A stretch of DNA of 32,796 nucleotides from Syntrophomonas_A sp050258735 (GTDB taxonomy: Bacteria; Bacillota; Syntrophomonadia; Syntrophomonadales; Syntrophomonadaceae), in the NCBI GenBank assembly GCA_050258735.1, contig JBLMZJ010000072.1, positions 1-32,796 on the forward strand. The letters run 5' to 3'. Position 1 is the first letter of the stretch; each line of letters begins with the position of its first letter. A program made the position numbers and the translations under genes. Below are positions 24,078 to 32,796 of this stretch, one piece after another. The notes below the pieces were generated by a model, which saw nothing but the letters and a program-made list of their open reading frames with translations, was not told the origin of the DNA and did no database searches.

Positions 24078-25151
24078 TTAGAGCATTTTTAACACTTCAC
24101 GGTGTATTTCTGGCAGAGGGACTACCCGGTCTACCAGTCCTGTTTCAACCGCCGCTTTAGGCATACCATAAACTATGCAGGTTGATTGATCTTCAGCAAT
24201 TATCTGAGCACCTTTTTGTTTAAGCGCAGGCAGGGCTGCTGCACCATCATGCCCCATCCCTGTCATTATCACGCATACCATATGCGACCAAAATTCCTGG
24301 GCTACTGATTCCAGCATGACATCTGCCGCAGGCCTCAGAGCACCTCGCGGAGGTGACTTGTCAAGGTTGACGGTCAACTCTTTGGTGCCGCCTATGGATT
24401 GGGCGCAAACCTTCAGATGATAATCCCCGGGAGCTATGTAGGCTGTACCCGGGAGGATCTTCTCCCCATGTTCTGCTTCTTTGACCCGAATCTCCGACAA
24501 TGAATCCAGTCTTTCTGCCAGTGATCTGGTAAATCCCGGAGGCATATGTTGAACCACCAGTATACCAGCATTGATACCGGCGGGGAATCGGGGTAACACC
24601 TGGTACAGCGCTTTCGGTCCACCAGTTGATGTACCGATCAAAACCAGCTTGTTGAGTCTCCCACCGCTGGGTACGATTTTCGGTACTGCTGTCCCAGTAC
24701 TTGCTATTCTTGTCTCAGGTATACTACTAATTAAATTCTGCAGTTTTTTCCTGGCTCCTGCTGCTACTCTGATTTTTTCCAAAATATCATCTTTAATCTG
24801 TGAAATATCAGGCGAAAGTCGTCCGCCCGGCTTGGCAATAAAGTCGACCGCACCTAGCTGGAGAGCTTTCAATGTCTGTTCCGCACCGCTCTGCGTAAGA
24901 CTGGAAAGCATAATGACCGGTACCGGATGCTCTTTCATTATCCTCTCTAGAGCACTTAATCCATCCATATGAGGCATTTCAATGTCAAGGGTAACTACAT
25001 CAGGATCCAATTGAAGGATTTTGGCTAATGCATCATTGCCGTCACGGGCGGTAGCTATTACCGTTAAGTCATTGCTGCGATTGATTATGTCTGAAATAAC
25101 GGTTCGCATAAAAGCTGAATCATCAACAACTAATACCCTGACCTTGTTCAT
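24078..25151 (-). CDS. cheB: Chemotaxis response regulator methylesterase CheB
   Basis: Removes methyl groups from chemoreceptors and deamidates them. Receiver domain 1-110 with D10, D11 and phospho-acceptor D56 ('VVTLDIEMPHMDG'), a linker, then the methylesterase domain with catalytic Ser175 (IGTSTGGP), His202 (VVQHMPPGF) and Asp302 (GMGHDGAAAL). Length of 357 is normal. ATG at 25151, with AGGGG about eight bases upstream. It follows the PilZ gene and precedes cheA. Confidence 0.97.
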   Translation of the reverse strand: MNKVRVLVVDDSAFMRTVISDIINRSNDLTVIATARDGNDALAKILQLDPDVVTLDIEMPHMDGLSALERIMKEHPVPVIMLSSLTQSGAEQTLKALQLGAVDFIAKPGGRLSPDISQIKDDILEKIRVAAGARKKLQNLISSIPETRIASTGTAVPKIVPSGGRLNKLVLIGTSTGGPKALYQVLPRFPAGINAGILVVQHMPPGFTRSLAERLDSLSEIRVKEAEHGEKILPGTAYIAPGDYHLKVCAQSIGGTKELTVNLDKSPPRGALRPAADVMLESVAQEFWSHMVCVIMTGMGHDGAAALPALKQKGAQIIAEDQSTCIVYGMPKAAVETGLVDRVVPLPEIHREVLKML

Positions 25152-25190
25152 TAGCTCATCCCCTTTCTGATGCGATAACCCGTATTTGTA

Positions 25191-25850
25191 CTACAAACCT
25201 TTCTTGATCCATTCCCGCTGTTTATCAAAAATAAATTTGAAAATACGATCCCTTTGCCTTTCATTTATATCTTCGTAAATTAATGCGACCTTCCAGTCTT
25301 CATTCTGATGCTTGCGGTCAAAGACCCGCACCACATTGGCCTTGCAATAAATCGATTCCTGTTCCGTCAGTTCGATTTTCAATTCAAGCAGCTGGCCAGC
25401 CTGTAAAAGAGCCTTGGTAGTAAAAAGCAGCCCACCGGCGCTGAGATCGATGGTCGTACCCTCCTGGATCTCAATAGCCTCGTCCGATTTGACCTCAGGG
25501 TCCCGGTTGACTATCTTAAAGCGGACATTCAGGCTTACGGGCAACCTCACAAACTCCCGTTTCTGATTGACCGGGGTCAGTTTTTGGGGCCGGTTTACTA
25601 TCAGATGCGGCAAAGGCTCCCGACGCCGGCTTACTACACGGGAAACACCGCCTACGCTGCCATGTTTGTCACGAAAGATCAGTTTGATCTCCTGTCCTGG
25701 CCAAAGAGGTACCAGGGCACCCTTTCTCATCGGCATCGAAATAAAAAGGTAATTATCCTTGATCTCCTCCACCCGGCTGGCCAGACGGCCTTTTTCACCT
25801 TCCACTTCTATCTCAAGTAATTGATTGATTCTGATATCTTCGGGTTTCAT
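25191..25850 (-). CDS. PilZ-domain c-di-GMP-binding protein, YcgR/YpfA-like flagellar brake
   Basis: 219 residues: an N-terminal YcgR-like domain (about 1-95) and a PilZ domain (about 96-215). Both c-di-GMP-binding motifs are intact: RxxxR at R98/R102 in 'QKREFVRLPV' and DxSxxG at D135-G140 in 'TIDLSAGGLLF'. In related proteins the c-di-GMP-bound form slows or stops the flagellar motor. ATG at 25850 is chosen because GGAGG lies five bases upstream; the TTG at 25862 lies upstream of that site. It is inserted between flhG and cheB, where B. subtilis has no gene. Confidence 0.9.
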   Translation of the reverse strand: MKPEDIRINQLLEIEVEGEKGRLASRVEEIKDNYLFISMPMRKGALVPLWPGQEIKLIFRDKHGSVGGVSRVVSRRREPLPHLIVNRPQKLTPVNQKREFVRLPVSLNVRFKIVNRDPEVKSDEAIEIQEGTTIDLSAGGLLFTTKALLQAGQLLELKIELTEQESIYCKANVVRVFDRKHQNEDWKVALIYEDINERQRDRIFKFIFDKQREWIKKGL

Positions 25851-25868
25851 TACAACCTCCAAGGAATA

Positions 25869-26771
25869 TTATTTGACCAGATCTACTATCTTCCTAAAGA
25901 ATTTTCTTATACCCCCGCTGGAACTCTCACTGGGAATTCCCGTACGGGGATTGGCACTGATCAGGTTGCCGGCTATATCATTTATGTTTTTGGCTGCTAC
26001 GTTGTAAGGGAACATACGGCTAAAGGCCTGCTGACTTCTGATGCCTTCACCTACCAACGGATCATTTACAACGTGACCAAGTATCTTCATATCAAGGTCC
26101 AAGAATTTGGAACATACTAATCTGAACTTGTCAGCTACCATAACGCCTTCGGCATTGTCATTTACGCGATTTACCACCAGGTAAAGGTTTTTGCCCACGG
26201 ATTCCCGGGCTATAGCCTTGACCACTCCATAGGCATCTGTCAAGGCTGGTGGTTCCGGGGTGGTTATGATCACTACGTCGTCAGCCGCCAGCAAAAAGGT
26301 CAGGACATTTCGGGAGATACCAGCTCCAGTATCTATGACCAAATAATCATATTCGCCATCCAATTTTCCCAATTCGATCATGATTTTCTGTAGTTCGCTG
26401 CTGGAGAGATTGGCCAATTCAACCATGCCGGAGCTTCCGGGTATGATACTCAGGCCTTCGGGGCCCTCAATGATTACATCTTTTAATCCCTTTTTTCCCT
26501 GGACAACATGCTGGATATTGTACTTCGGGACCAGCCCCAGCATAATATCGATATTGGCCATACCCATATCGGCATCCATTAAAAGAACTTTTTGACCACG
26601 CATGCACAGGTTGATAGAAACGTTAAGAGCCAGGGTACTTTTACCCACGCCACCCTTGCCGCTGCTGACTACGATCACCCGGGTGACCTTGAGTTCCTGG
26701 CGAATTTCAGACTCGATTTGCTGTTTGACATTGAGGGCGATTTCCCTCAGACGTTCTGCCTGATCATTCAT
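25869..26771 (-). CDS. flhG: MinD-like ATPase FlhG (FleN/YlxH), flagellar number regulator
   Basis: A ParA/MinD-type ATPase that works with FlhF to set flagellar number and place. The deviant Walker A GKGGVGKS is at 38-45, 'VLLMDADMGMANIDIMLG' follows, and 'YDYLVIDTGAGIS' is Walker B. The N-terminal DQAERLR (3-9) matches the DQAxxLR activator motif known to stimulate the FlhF GTPase. It overlaps flhF as ATGA. Unlike MinD, no obvious amphipathic C-terminal tail was proven, but 'GGIRKFFRKIVDLVK' is basic and could bind membrane. Confidence 0.95.
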   Translation of the reverse strand: MNDQAERLREIALNVKQQIESEIRQELKVTRVIVVSSGKGGVGKSTLALNVSINLCMRGQKVLLMDADMGMANIDIMLGLVPKYNIQHVVQGKKGLKDVIIEGPEGLSIIPGSSGMVELANLSSSELQKIMIELGKLDGEYDYLVIDTGAGISRNVLTFLLAADDVVIITTPEPPALTDAYGVVKAIARESVGKNLYLVVNRVNDNAEGVMVADKFRLVCSKFLDLDMKILGHVVNDPLVGEGIRSQQAFSRMFPYNVAAKNINDIAGNLISANPRTGIPSESSSGGIRKFFRKIVDLVK

Positions 26772-27940
26772 GATAACGTCCCATCCCTTCTCAGCAATAA
26801 ACGAGCCATCTTGTCGGAATCAGGAACCTCTATATCGTCGGGTACATTCTGGCCCGTAGTGAAATAGGCAATGGGTTTCTTGATCTCATATATAGTATTG
26901 AGAATGGTACCGTAGTGATAGGTCTCATCAAGTTTGGTAAAGATGACTTTGTCGATGCCAACCTTCTCGAATTGTTGATATATGTGTAAAAGGTCGCTGC
27001 TTTCAGTGGTGACACTCAGAACTAAAATGGTCTCGTCGGGACGAGCAGTATCAATATAACTTCGCAATTCTTCGATCTGTTCCTGATTATTGGGACTACG
27101 CCCGGCAGTATCTACGAATATCAAATCTTTCTCTTTAAATTCTTCAATTGCTGTCCCCAGGTCCTTATTGTCAAAGACTACGCTGATGGGGATACCGATT
27201 ATTTCAGCAAAGGTCCTCAATTGCTCGGCGGCAGAGATCCTGTAGGTATCAAGGGTGACAAGAGCTACATCTTTTCCTTCCATAAAGGCCATATTGGCTG
27301 CCAGTTTAGCAATGGTAGTGGTTTTCCCTACCCCGGTGGGTCCAACGATAAATACAACAGTACCCTTTTTGTCAGGTGCCACCTCTATAGGCTGCACTTC
27401 ACAGAAGTATTCCTGAAAGGCCAGCAGGCACAAATCACGGGCTTGACTGTACCCATCGGGTCCGCTTTCTGATAAGCGGGAGGAGAGATTGGATACTATG
27501 GTAAGCGCAATCTCCCTGTCCACATGGTTGTTTACCAGGATCTCATAAAGTGCCTGCAACTGCTCGGGCAGCCCCCCAATCAGCTCAAGTTCATACATAC
27601 TTGATTTGATCTCTTCGATCAGGCCCTTCATATTCTGCAACTCAGTCAATAATTCATCGTCTCTGCTCGCCAATGGAGTATTGGCCCGTACAGTCACCGG
27701 CGGATCTGTCTTGGCAGGCTCGGGGGTCGATATTGAGGGTTTTCTAAGACGATCGGTATGTACCTGTAAGGTATTGTCAGCTGCAACCGTGATTTCGACC
27801 TGAGGAGCATATAAGAAGCTGAGCAGTCCGCCCCGTTTGACCTGGCGGCTCTGCAAAATGATAGCATCACGCCCCATCTCCTCTTTGGCTTGTTTTAACG
27901 CTGTCTGATAATCCTTGGCTATGTACTTCTTAATCTTCAT
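26768..27940 (-). CDS. flhF: Flagellar SRP-type GTPase FlhF
   Basis: SRP-family GTPase that marks the site of new flagella. Three parts: a basic N-terminal B domain (about 1-95), the N domain (100-185) and the G domain, with P-loop GPTGVGKTT at 200-208, 'ALVTLDTYRISAAEQLRTFAEIIGIP', 'LIFVDTAGRSPNNQ' and 'TKLDET'. Length of 390 is typical. The ATG at 27940 overlaps the flhA stop (ATGA), and flhG overlaps its own end, so the three genes are tightly coupled. Confidence 0.96.
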   Translation of the reverse strand: MKIKKYIAKDYQTALKQAKEEMGRDAIILQSRQVKRGGLLSFLYAPQVEITVAADNTLQVHTDRLRKPSISTPEPAKTDPPVTVRANTPLASRDDELLTELQNMKGLIEEIKSSMYELELIGGLPEQLQALYEILVNNHVDREIALTIVSNLSSRLSESGPDGYSQARDLCLLAFQEYFCEVQPIEVAPDKKGTVVFIVGPTGVGKTTTIAKLAANMAFMEGKDVALVTLDTYRISAAEQLRTFAEIIGIPISVVFDNKDLGTAIEEFKEKDLIFVDTAGRSPNNQEQIEELRSYIDTARPDETILVLSVTTESSDLLHIYQQFEKVGIDKVIFTKLDETYHYGTILNTIYEIKKPIAYFTTGQNVPDDIEVPDSDKMARLLLRRDGTLS

Positions 27941-30000
27941 GGCGACACCATCCCGATAACTTCTACTCTTACATTTGCATCAATTTCATTGTACGAAAGT
28001 ACAACGAGGTTAGATACAAAGCGGTCGATCAACCGCTTGAAATACAGTCTCAACACAGGAGCACAGAGGATGATCGGAGTGATGCCCCGGGCTAACAAAT
28101 CCTGTTGTTTGGCATTGAGCCGGTCGATCATCACCTGGGCGATATCCGGATCCAGGGCCAAATATGAACCAAATTCGCTCTGCTGGACCGAATCCCTCAG
28201 TCGTTCTTCCAGGGCCGGATCCAGAGTAAGGACCGTGATTGTATTGTCCGAACCTATATACTGTTTACTGATCTGCCTCTTTAGGCCCTGTCTGACATAT
28301 TCGGTCAATATGTCGGGATCACGGGTCAGCTTTGAGTAATCAGCCATAGTCTCCAATATAGTTACCATATCTCGGATAGATACCTGTTCTTTGAGCAGGT
28401 TCCCCAGTATCCGTTGTATATCGCCTATGCTCATCAAATCAGGAATCAGCTCGTCAACTACAGCTGAATTTGTTTCCTTGATGAAGTTCAAGGTGTTCTG
28501 TATCTCCTGCCGTCCCAACAACTCAAAGGCGTGGGCTTTTATAACAGAAGTCAGATGGGTGGCTAATACCGACGGAGGATCCACGACGGTATACGCCTTG
28601 GACTCCGCCTTCTCTTTTTCCGCTATCTCGATCCATTTGGCCGGCAAATTAAAAGCCGGTTCTACAGTATCAAAACCGGATAATTCTTGATCTTGCTCGA
28701 TATTAGGTCCAATAGCCAGATAGTGATCTACCAATAATTCACCACCTGCCACCTCAACCCCTTTTATTTTGATGACATAGTTATTAGGCTTCAGCTGCAT
28801 ATTGTCCCGGATCCTGATGGGAGGTACTATGAACCCCAGTTCTACTGCACACTGTCTCCTTATCATCACTATGCGGTCCAATAGATCGCCGCCTTGTTCA
28901 GCATCTACCAGTGGTATCAGGGCATAGCCCAATTCCATTTCCATTTTCTCCACCTGAAGAAGCTCTACCACGTTGTCAGGTTTCTTGATGGCTTCAGCCT
29001 CCGCCAGTTCCTCAGGTTCTGCCTCTTCTACCACCGGGGTGGTGGAAGAACGGAAAGCGAAATACAACAGGCCAAAAAATACAGCCAGGGTATACATTGG
29101 TACCCGCGGCAAACCTATACTGCCCAGGACTACTAGAATCAAGGCTGCCAGTCCGAGGGCTTTTGGATAATTGAATAATTGAGTGGTCAATTCAGCTCCC
29201 AGACTGTTTCTGGAGGAACTGCGCGTAACTACAATACCAGTTGCTGTAGAAATGAGGAGGGCGGGAATCTGGGTCACCAATCCGTCGCCAACCGTCAAGA
29301 TGGTGTATACCTTCATTGATTCGGCCATGGTATACCCCTGCTGATAAATACCGATGATAAAACCGCCGACTATATTGATAATAATAATGATAATACCGGC
29401 TATGGCATCCCCTTTTACGAACTTACTGGCACCATCCATAGCTCCGTAGAAATCAGCCTCCTGCTGGATCTTCTGACGGCGTTCCTTGGCTCCCTGGTCG
29501 TTTATCAAACCGGCATTGAGGTCAGCATCGATAGCCATCTGTTTACCAGGCATAGCATCCAGGGTAAATCTGGCAGCAACCTCCGATACGCGCTCAGCAC
29601 CGCGAGTTATTACTATGAATTGGATAACAACGATGATAAGAAATATAATAAAACCTACGACCATATTGCCGCCTACAACAAACGATCCAAAGGCAGATAT
29701 GACCTCGCCGGCATAAGCATCGAGCAACACCAGCCGGGTCACTGATATATTGAGCGACAGTCTAAGAAGAGTCGTGACCAGCAGCAAGGCAGGAAAGACA
29801 GAAAAGTCCAGGGGGTCGGTATTAAAGGTCGATACCATAAGGATTATCAACGCAAAACTGATATTAAAAGTGAGCAAAATATCGAGCACAGTCGTATTAA
29901 TAGGAACAATCATCATTATTACGATACATACGACCAGCACCGCAATAATGACATCACTGTGATCCTTGATCTTGCTTAACCATGGCAAACGTTCTTGCAT
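27937..30000 (-). CDS. flhA: Flagellar export gate protein FlhA
   Basis: Proton-driven export gate of the flagellar type III apparatus. About eight N-terminal membrane helices (1-320), including the conserved 'RVSEVAARFTLDAMPGKQMAIDADLNAGLI' cytoplasmic loop, followed by a large cytoplasmic domain ('ELGFIVPPIRIRDNMQLKPNNYVIKIKGVEV' and 'LTDP'-type segments). 687 residues, normal. ATG at 30000, with GGGGGA six bases upstream. 102 nt separate it from flhB; I see no gene or clear hairpin there. Confidence 0.97.
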   Translation of the reverse strand: MQERLPWLSKIKDHSDVIIAVLVVCIVIMMIVPINTTVLDILLTFNISFALIILMVSTFNTDPLDFSVFPALLLVTTLLRLSLNISVTRLVLLDAYAGEVISAFGSFVVGGNMVVGFIIFLIIVVIQFIVITRGAERVSEVAARFTLDAMPGKQMAIDADLNAGLINDQGAKERRQKIQQEADFYGAMDGASKFVKGDAIAGIIIIIINIVGGFIIGIYQQGYTMAESMKVYTILTVGDGLVTQIPALLISTATGIVVTRSSSRNSLGAELTTQLFNYPKALGLAALILVVLGSIGLPRVPMYTLAVFFGLLYFAFRSSTTPVVEEAEPEELAEAEAIKKPDNVVELLQVEKMEMELGYALIPLVDAEQGGDLLDRIVMIRRQCAVELGFIVPPIRIRDNMQLKPNNYVIKIKGVEVAGGELLVDHYLAIGPNIEQDQELSGFDTVEPAFNLPAKWIEIAEKEKAESKAYTVVDPPSVLATHLTSVIKAHAFELLGRQEIQNTLNFIKETNSAVVDELIPDLMSIGDIQRILGNLLKEQVSIRDMVTILETMADYSKLTRDPDILTEYVRQGLKRQISKQYIGSDNTITVLTLDPALEERLRDSVQQSEFGSYLALDPDIAQVMIDRLNAKQQDLLARGITPIILCAPVLRLYFKRLIDRFVSNLVVLSYNEIDANVRVEVIGMVSP

Positions 30001-30102
30001 CGGTAGTCCCCCGATTTATATAATGGCAAATCCCCTGATCATAAACGGAAATTTGAATAATGAAACCACTGTATGAATATAACCAGTTCATCTCCAAGAT
30101 AA

Positions 30103-31218
30103 CTACAATACTATTCTCTTTTGTTTGTAGATAAAGGCCAATATCTCGGCGATAGACTGATATAGTTCTTCCGGGATGGCATCACCCAGGTCAGTACTGT
30201 AATAGAGGGTGCGGGCCAACGGTGGATCTTCTACAATGGTCACATTGTTCTGCCGGGCTATCTCCTTGATCCGTAATGCGACAAAATCCTGTCCCCGGGC
30301 TACTACTACCGGCGCGTCCATTGCCTCAAACTCATATTTCAGGGCTACGGCAAAGTGTGTCGGGTTGGTTATTACAACATCTGCTTTGGGGACCTCTGAC
30401 ATCATCCGTTTCATAGCAAACTCACGTTGGATCTGCTTTTGTCTTGATTTGATCAAAGGATCTCCCTCGGCCTGTTTGTATTCTTGCTTAACCTCGTGTT
30501 TGCTCATCTTTAGAGATTTTTCGTATTCAAACCACTGGTAGATGTAATCTATCAAACCAAGAATAACAAAACATACGCCAACCTTGATCGCCATTTCAAA
30601 TACTACTGCACCAAATGCTTTACAGGTTGCAGTAAGCTCCATATCCAAAAATCGCGGAAATAAATAATAATACTTTTTTATAACGGTATAAACGATATAC
30701 CCTGTAATACCCACCTTAAACAGAGATTTTACAAGCTCCATCAAAGCCCGGCGGGAAAAAATCCTTTTGAAACCCTCTATAGGATTGATCCGTTCCAATT
30801 TTGGAGTGAGAGCTTCAGAACTAATTACTGCCCCCACCTGAAGGTAACTGATAGCGAATGCCGCGATAAAGGTACCCACCAGGATCGGCAATAACATCCT
30901 GGCCATTATATAGATGACTTCCAATAATAACTCGGAAGCATATTGTACACTAAAATCCTGCATGGTACGGTCCAGTATATATAGACTGGTAAATGACCTA
31001 AGGATGTCTATCATTGATGCCATGGTTAGATATAACAAAACAGAACCGGTAATCAATATGACTGCCGAATTGAGATCAGCACTCTTGAATACCTGTCCCT
31101 TTTTTCTGGCATCTTCGCGTCGGCGTGGCGTTGCTTGTTCGGTCTTTTCCCCGCCGTCACCCTCAGCAAAGATCTGCAAATCAAATATAAACTTTTTTTT
31201 GTTCTCTTCTATCATCAA
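30103..31218 (-). CDS. flhB: Flagellar export switch protein FlhB
   Basis: Controls the switch from rod/hook to filament export. The N-terminus has 'GGEKTEQATPRRREDARKKGQV', four membrane helices follow, and the cytoplasmic domain carries the autocleavage site NPTH (285-288) in 'ADVVITNPTHFAVALKY'. 371 residues from the TTG at 31218; the next codon, ATG at 31215, follows GGGG by nine bases and is the likelier start. It directly follows fliR, with no gap. Confidence 0.96.
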   Translation of the reverse strand: MMIEENKKKFIFDLQIFAEGDGGEKTEQATPRRREDARKKGQVFKSADLNSAVILITGSVLLYLTMASMIDILRSFTSLYILDRTMQDFSVQYASELLLEVIYIMARMLLPILVGTFIAAFAISYLQVGAVISSEALTPKLERINPIEGFKRIFSRRALMELVKSLFKVGITGYIVYTVIKKYYYLFPRFLDMELTATCKAFGAVVFEMAIKVGVCFVILGLIDYIYQWFEYEKSLKMSKHEVKQEYKQAEGDPLIKSRQKQIQREFAMKRMMSEVPKADVVITNPTHFAVALKYEFEAMDAPVVVARGQDFVALRIKEIARQNNVTIVEDPPLARTLYYSTDLGDAIPEELYQSIAEILAFIYKQKRIVL

Positions 31219-31986
31219 CTATCGCCCCATTACCAGAAGGATCTGATCCAGGTAAGCGAAAAAGCGCTCAAACAGAACACCAAAAGCCCAGACATAAACA
31301 GGAAACATGACCATCAGGCCACCTATCCCCAATATTATTTTCAGAGGAAGACCTACCATAAAAACATTCATCTGTGGTACTGTACGAGCAATGAATCCCA
31401 TGGCTATATCGGTTGTAAGGAGGGCTATAACCAAGGGTGCTGCGATCTTTATCGAAATAATAAACATATATACTGTGATCTCGGTCATCCAGTCCATCAG
31501 CCGATGATTCATGGACAGTCCCATGACCGGTATTATTTTGTAACTTTGTACCAGAGCCTGAATGAGATAATGATGCCCATTCATGGCCAGATATACCATC
31601 AAGGCTATTGTCTGAGTCAGATTGCCCATCAAAGGGATCTGTGTGCCCGATGAAGGATCCATAACGTTAACAATAGCAAAACCCATCTGCATATCCATCA
31701 GCTGCCCGGCAGTCTGAATGGCTCCCAAAGCGATATAAGTCACAAATCCGATGGTATAACCAACCACAAATTCCACGACCAGTGCAGCTATAAACAAACC
31801 TGGTGTAGTGATGCTGGTTACAGAATCTTGCATTGGGACCACATAAGAAAGTGTCATAGCCAGCATGGCAATGATAAGCACCTTCAGCCTGCCTGGCAAC
31901 ATACGGCTGGAAAGTATGGGGGCACTCAAAAAGAGCCCCGATAACCGTCCAAATAATAATAAAAATCCATCCAACGCAAAAGGCAT
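31219..31986 (-). CDS. fliR: Flagellar export core protein FliR
   Basis: Part of the FliPQR export channel core. Six hydrophobic segments, with 'LLLFGRLSGLFLSAPILSSRMLPGRLK' at the start and 'FALDG...FIISIKIAAPLVIALLTTDIAMGFIARTVPQMNVFMVGLPLKI' (in parts) in the conserved C-terminal half. 255 residues. ATG at 31986 with AGGTG eight bases upstream. Confidence 0.95.
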   Translation of the reverse strand: MPFALDGFLLLFGRLSGLFLSAPILSSRMLPGRLKVLIIAMLAMTLSYVVPMQDSVTSITTPGLFIAALVVEFVVGYTIGFVTYIALGAIQTAGQLMDMQMGFAIVNVMDPSSGTQIPLMGNLTQTIALMVYLAMNGHHYLIQALVQSYKIIPVMGLSMNHRLMDWMTEITVYMFIISIKIAAPLVIALLTTDIAMGFIARTVPQMNVFMVGLPLKIILGIGGLMVMFPVYVWAFGVLFERFFAYLDQILLVMGR

Positions 31987-32006
31987 AGGCTAAACACCTG
32001 CAAAAA

Positions 32007-32279
32007 TCATAAGGATATCATATTGGGAATGTTAACATAGAGATCATACATATAACCGGTCATGATGTTGAGCATCCATGGTCCGAATATTACGATGACC
32101 AGTAATGTAACCACTATCTTGGGGACGAATACCAGGGTCATCTCCTGCAGCTGAGTGGTTGCCTGCAATATGCTGATAAGCAGACCGATCAGAAGTCCAG
32201 CGCCCAGTATGGGGGCAGAAATGAGCAAAACCATTACTACAGCTTCATTTGCAAGGCCTAGAACAATATTTTCGTACAC
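32007..32279 (-). CDS. fliQ: Flagellar export core protein FliQ
   Basis: A 90-residue protein with two membrane helices ('AVVMVLLISAPILGAGLLIGLLISILQA' and 'VPKIVVTLLVIVIFGPWMLNIM', in parts) joined by 'TTQLQEMTLVFVPK', the FliQ hallmark. It forms the helical export channel with FliP and FliR. GTG start at 32279, with GGAGGT five bases upstream. Confidence 0.96.
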   Translation of the reverse strand: MYENIVLGLANEAVVMVLLISAPILGAGLLIGLLISILQATTQLQEMTLVFVPKIVVTLLVIVIFGPWMLNIMTGYMYDLYVNIPNMISL

Positions 32280-32302
32280 AACCTACCTCCATTGCCTATA
32301 AA

Positions 32303-32796
32303 TCACTTGAAACTGAGTATCAATGATTGTATCACCAGATTCCAACCATCCACCAGAACAAATAGCAGTATCTTAAAGGGCAGAGATATCATCATAGGTG
32401 GGAGCATCATCATACCCATGGACATCAATGCGCTGGCGATTACCATATCGATGACCAGGAAGGGAATAAATATAATAAAACCGATTTGAAAAGCGGTTTT
32501 GAGTTCGCTGATTACAAAGGCAGGAATCAAAACATAATTGGGTATGTCAGCAAAGTTTCTGGGCCTTTTCAGGTTGGATAATTTAACAAAGAGGGCCAGA
32601 TCCTTTTCCCTGACCTGCTTGAACATAAACTCCCGCATGGGTTTCATACCCCGGTTAAAGGCAACCTCCTGGTTGATATCACCTTTAAGGTAAGGCTGCA
32701 AGGCCTTTGTATTTACCTCCTGCAGGGTCGGTGCCATAACAAAAAAAGTGAGGAATAAAGCCAATCCGATCAATACCTGATTCGGCGGCATTTGCT
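32303..32796 (-). CDS. fliP: Flagellar export core protein FliP, C-terminal part (cut by window edge)
   Basis: Only the last ~164 residues are inside the window; the N-terminus lies to the right. The frame is open through the edge, and 'QMPPNQVLIGLALFLTFFVMAPTL' shows the first Met in view is an internal codon of the conserved 'Q-M-P-P-N-Q' motif, not the start. 'PMREFMFKQVREKDLALFV' and 'LIPAFVISELKTAFQIGFIIFIPFLVIDMVIAS' (in parts) are diagnostic of FliP. It precedes fliQ by 23 nt. Confidence 0.96.
   Translation of the reverse strand, partial: QMPPNQVLIGLALFLTFFVMAPTLQEVNTKALQPYLKGDINQEVAFNRGMKPMREFMFKQVREKDLALFVKLSNLKRPRNFADIPNYVLIPAFVISELKTAFQIGFIIFIPFLVIDMVIASALMSMGMMMLPPMMISLPFKILLFVLVDGWNLVIQSLILSFK

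Noticed and set aside
30001..30102. A small gene or terminator between flhB and flhA
   Set aside because: No start with ribosome site, no stable stem with U tract was seen.

Overview
The window is one uninterrupted minus-strand block of about 31 protein-coding genes from a motile, Gram-positive-type anaerobe of the Firmicutes. The PolC replicase, the CheC/CheD chemotaxis branch, and the gene order (closely parallel to the Bacillus subtilis fla/che to infB region) all point to Firmicutes. Genes such as fapA, ispG and an AI-2E-family permease between the conserved blocks, and frequent TTG/GTG starts, suggest a clostridial lineage, perhaps near Syntrophomonadaceae or Peptococcaceae; the genus is a guess. 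No rRNA, tRNA, CRISPR array or transposase was seen. Plus-strand ORFs are shadows.

Read in the direction of transcription (high to low coordinates), the right half is the distal part of a large flagellar/chemotaxis operon: fliP (cut by the window edge), fliQ, fliR, flhB, flhA (export gate), flhF and flhG (placement GTPase and its ATPase partner), a PilZ/YcgR-like c-di-GMP protein, cheB, cheA, cheW, cheC, cheD, sigD, fapA, a small charged protein, and a membrane-anchored protein at the position of B. subtilis swrB. A GNRA-capped intrinsic terminator at about 16983-17005 closes this operon.

A good promoter at 16823-16852 then starts the essential block: rpsB and tsf (translation), pyrH (UMP kinase), frr (ribosome recycling), uppS and cdsA (lipid carrier and phospholipid precursors), an AI-2E-family permease, dxr and ispG (MEP isoprenoid pathway) flanking rseP (site-2 protease), mgtC-ACT, and polC. 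A second promoter (2944-2973), followed by a terminator-like leader hairpin, drives rimP, nusA, ylxR (rnpM), ylxQ and infB, which runs off the left edge inside a Gln/Gly/Arg/Pro repeat linker.

The most notable observations are: (1) the SwrB-position protein carries an IF2_N-like domain about 42% identical, ungapped over 50 residues, to the N-terminus of infB in this same window; (2) PolC lacks the whole 3'-5' exonuclease domain that normally splits its PHP domain; (3) a CACAGAT-type inverted-repeat element between ispG and mgtC supplies the ispG stop codon; (4) the rimP-nusA-infB operon has a promoter plus attenuator-like leader.
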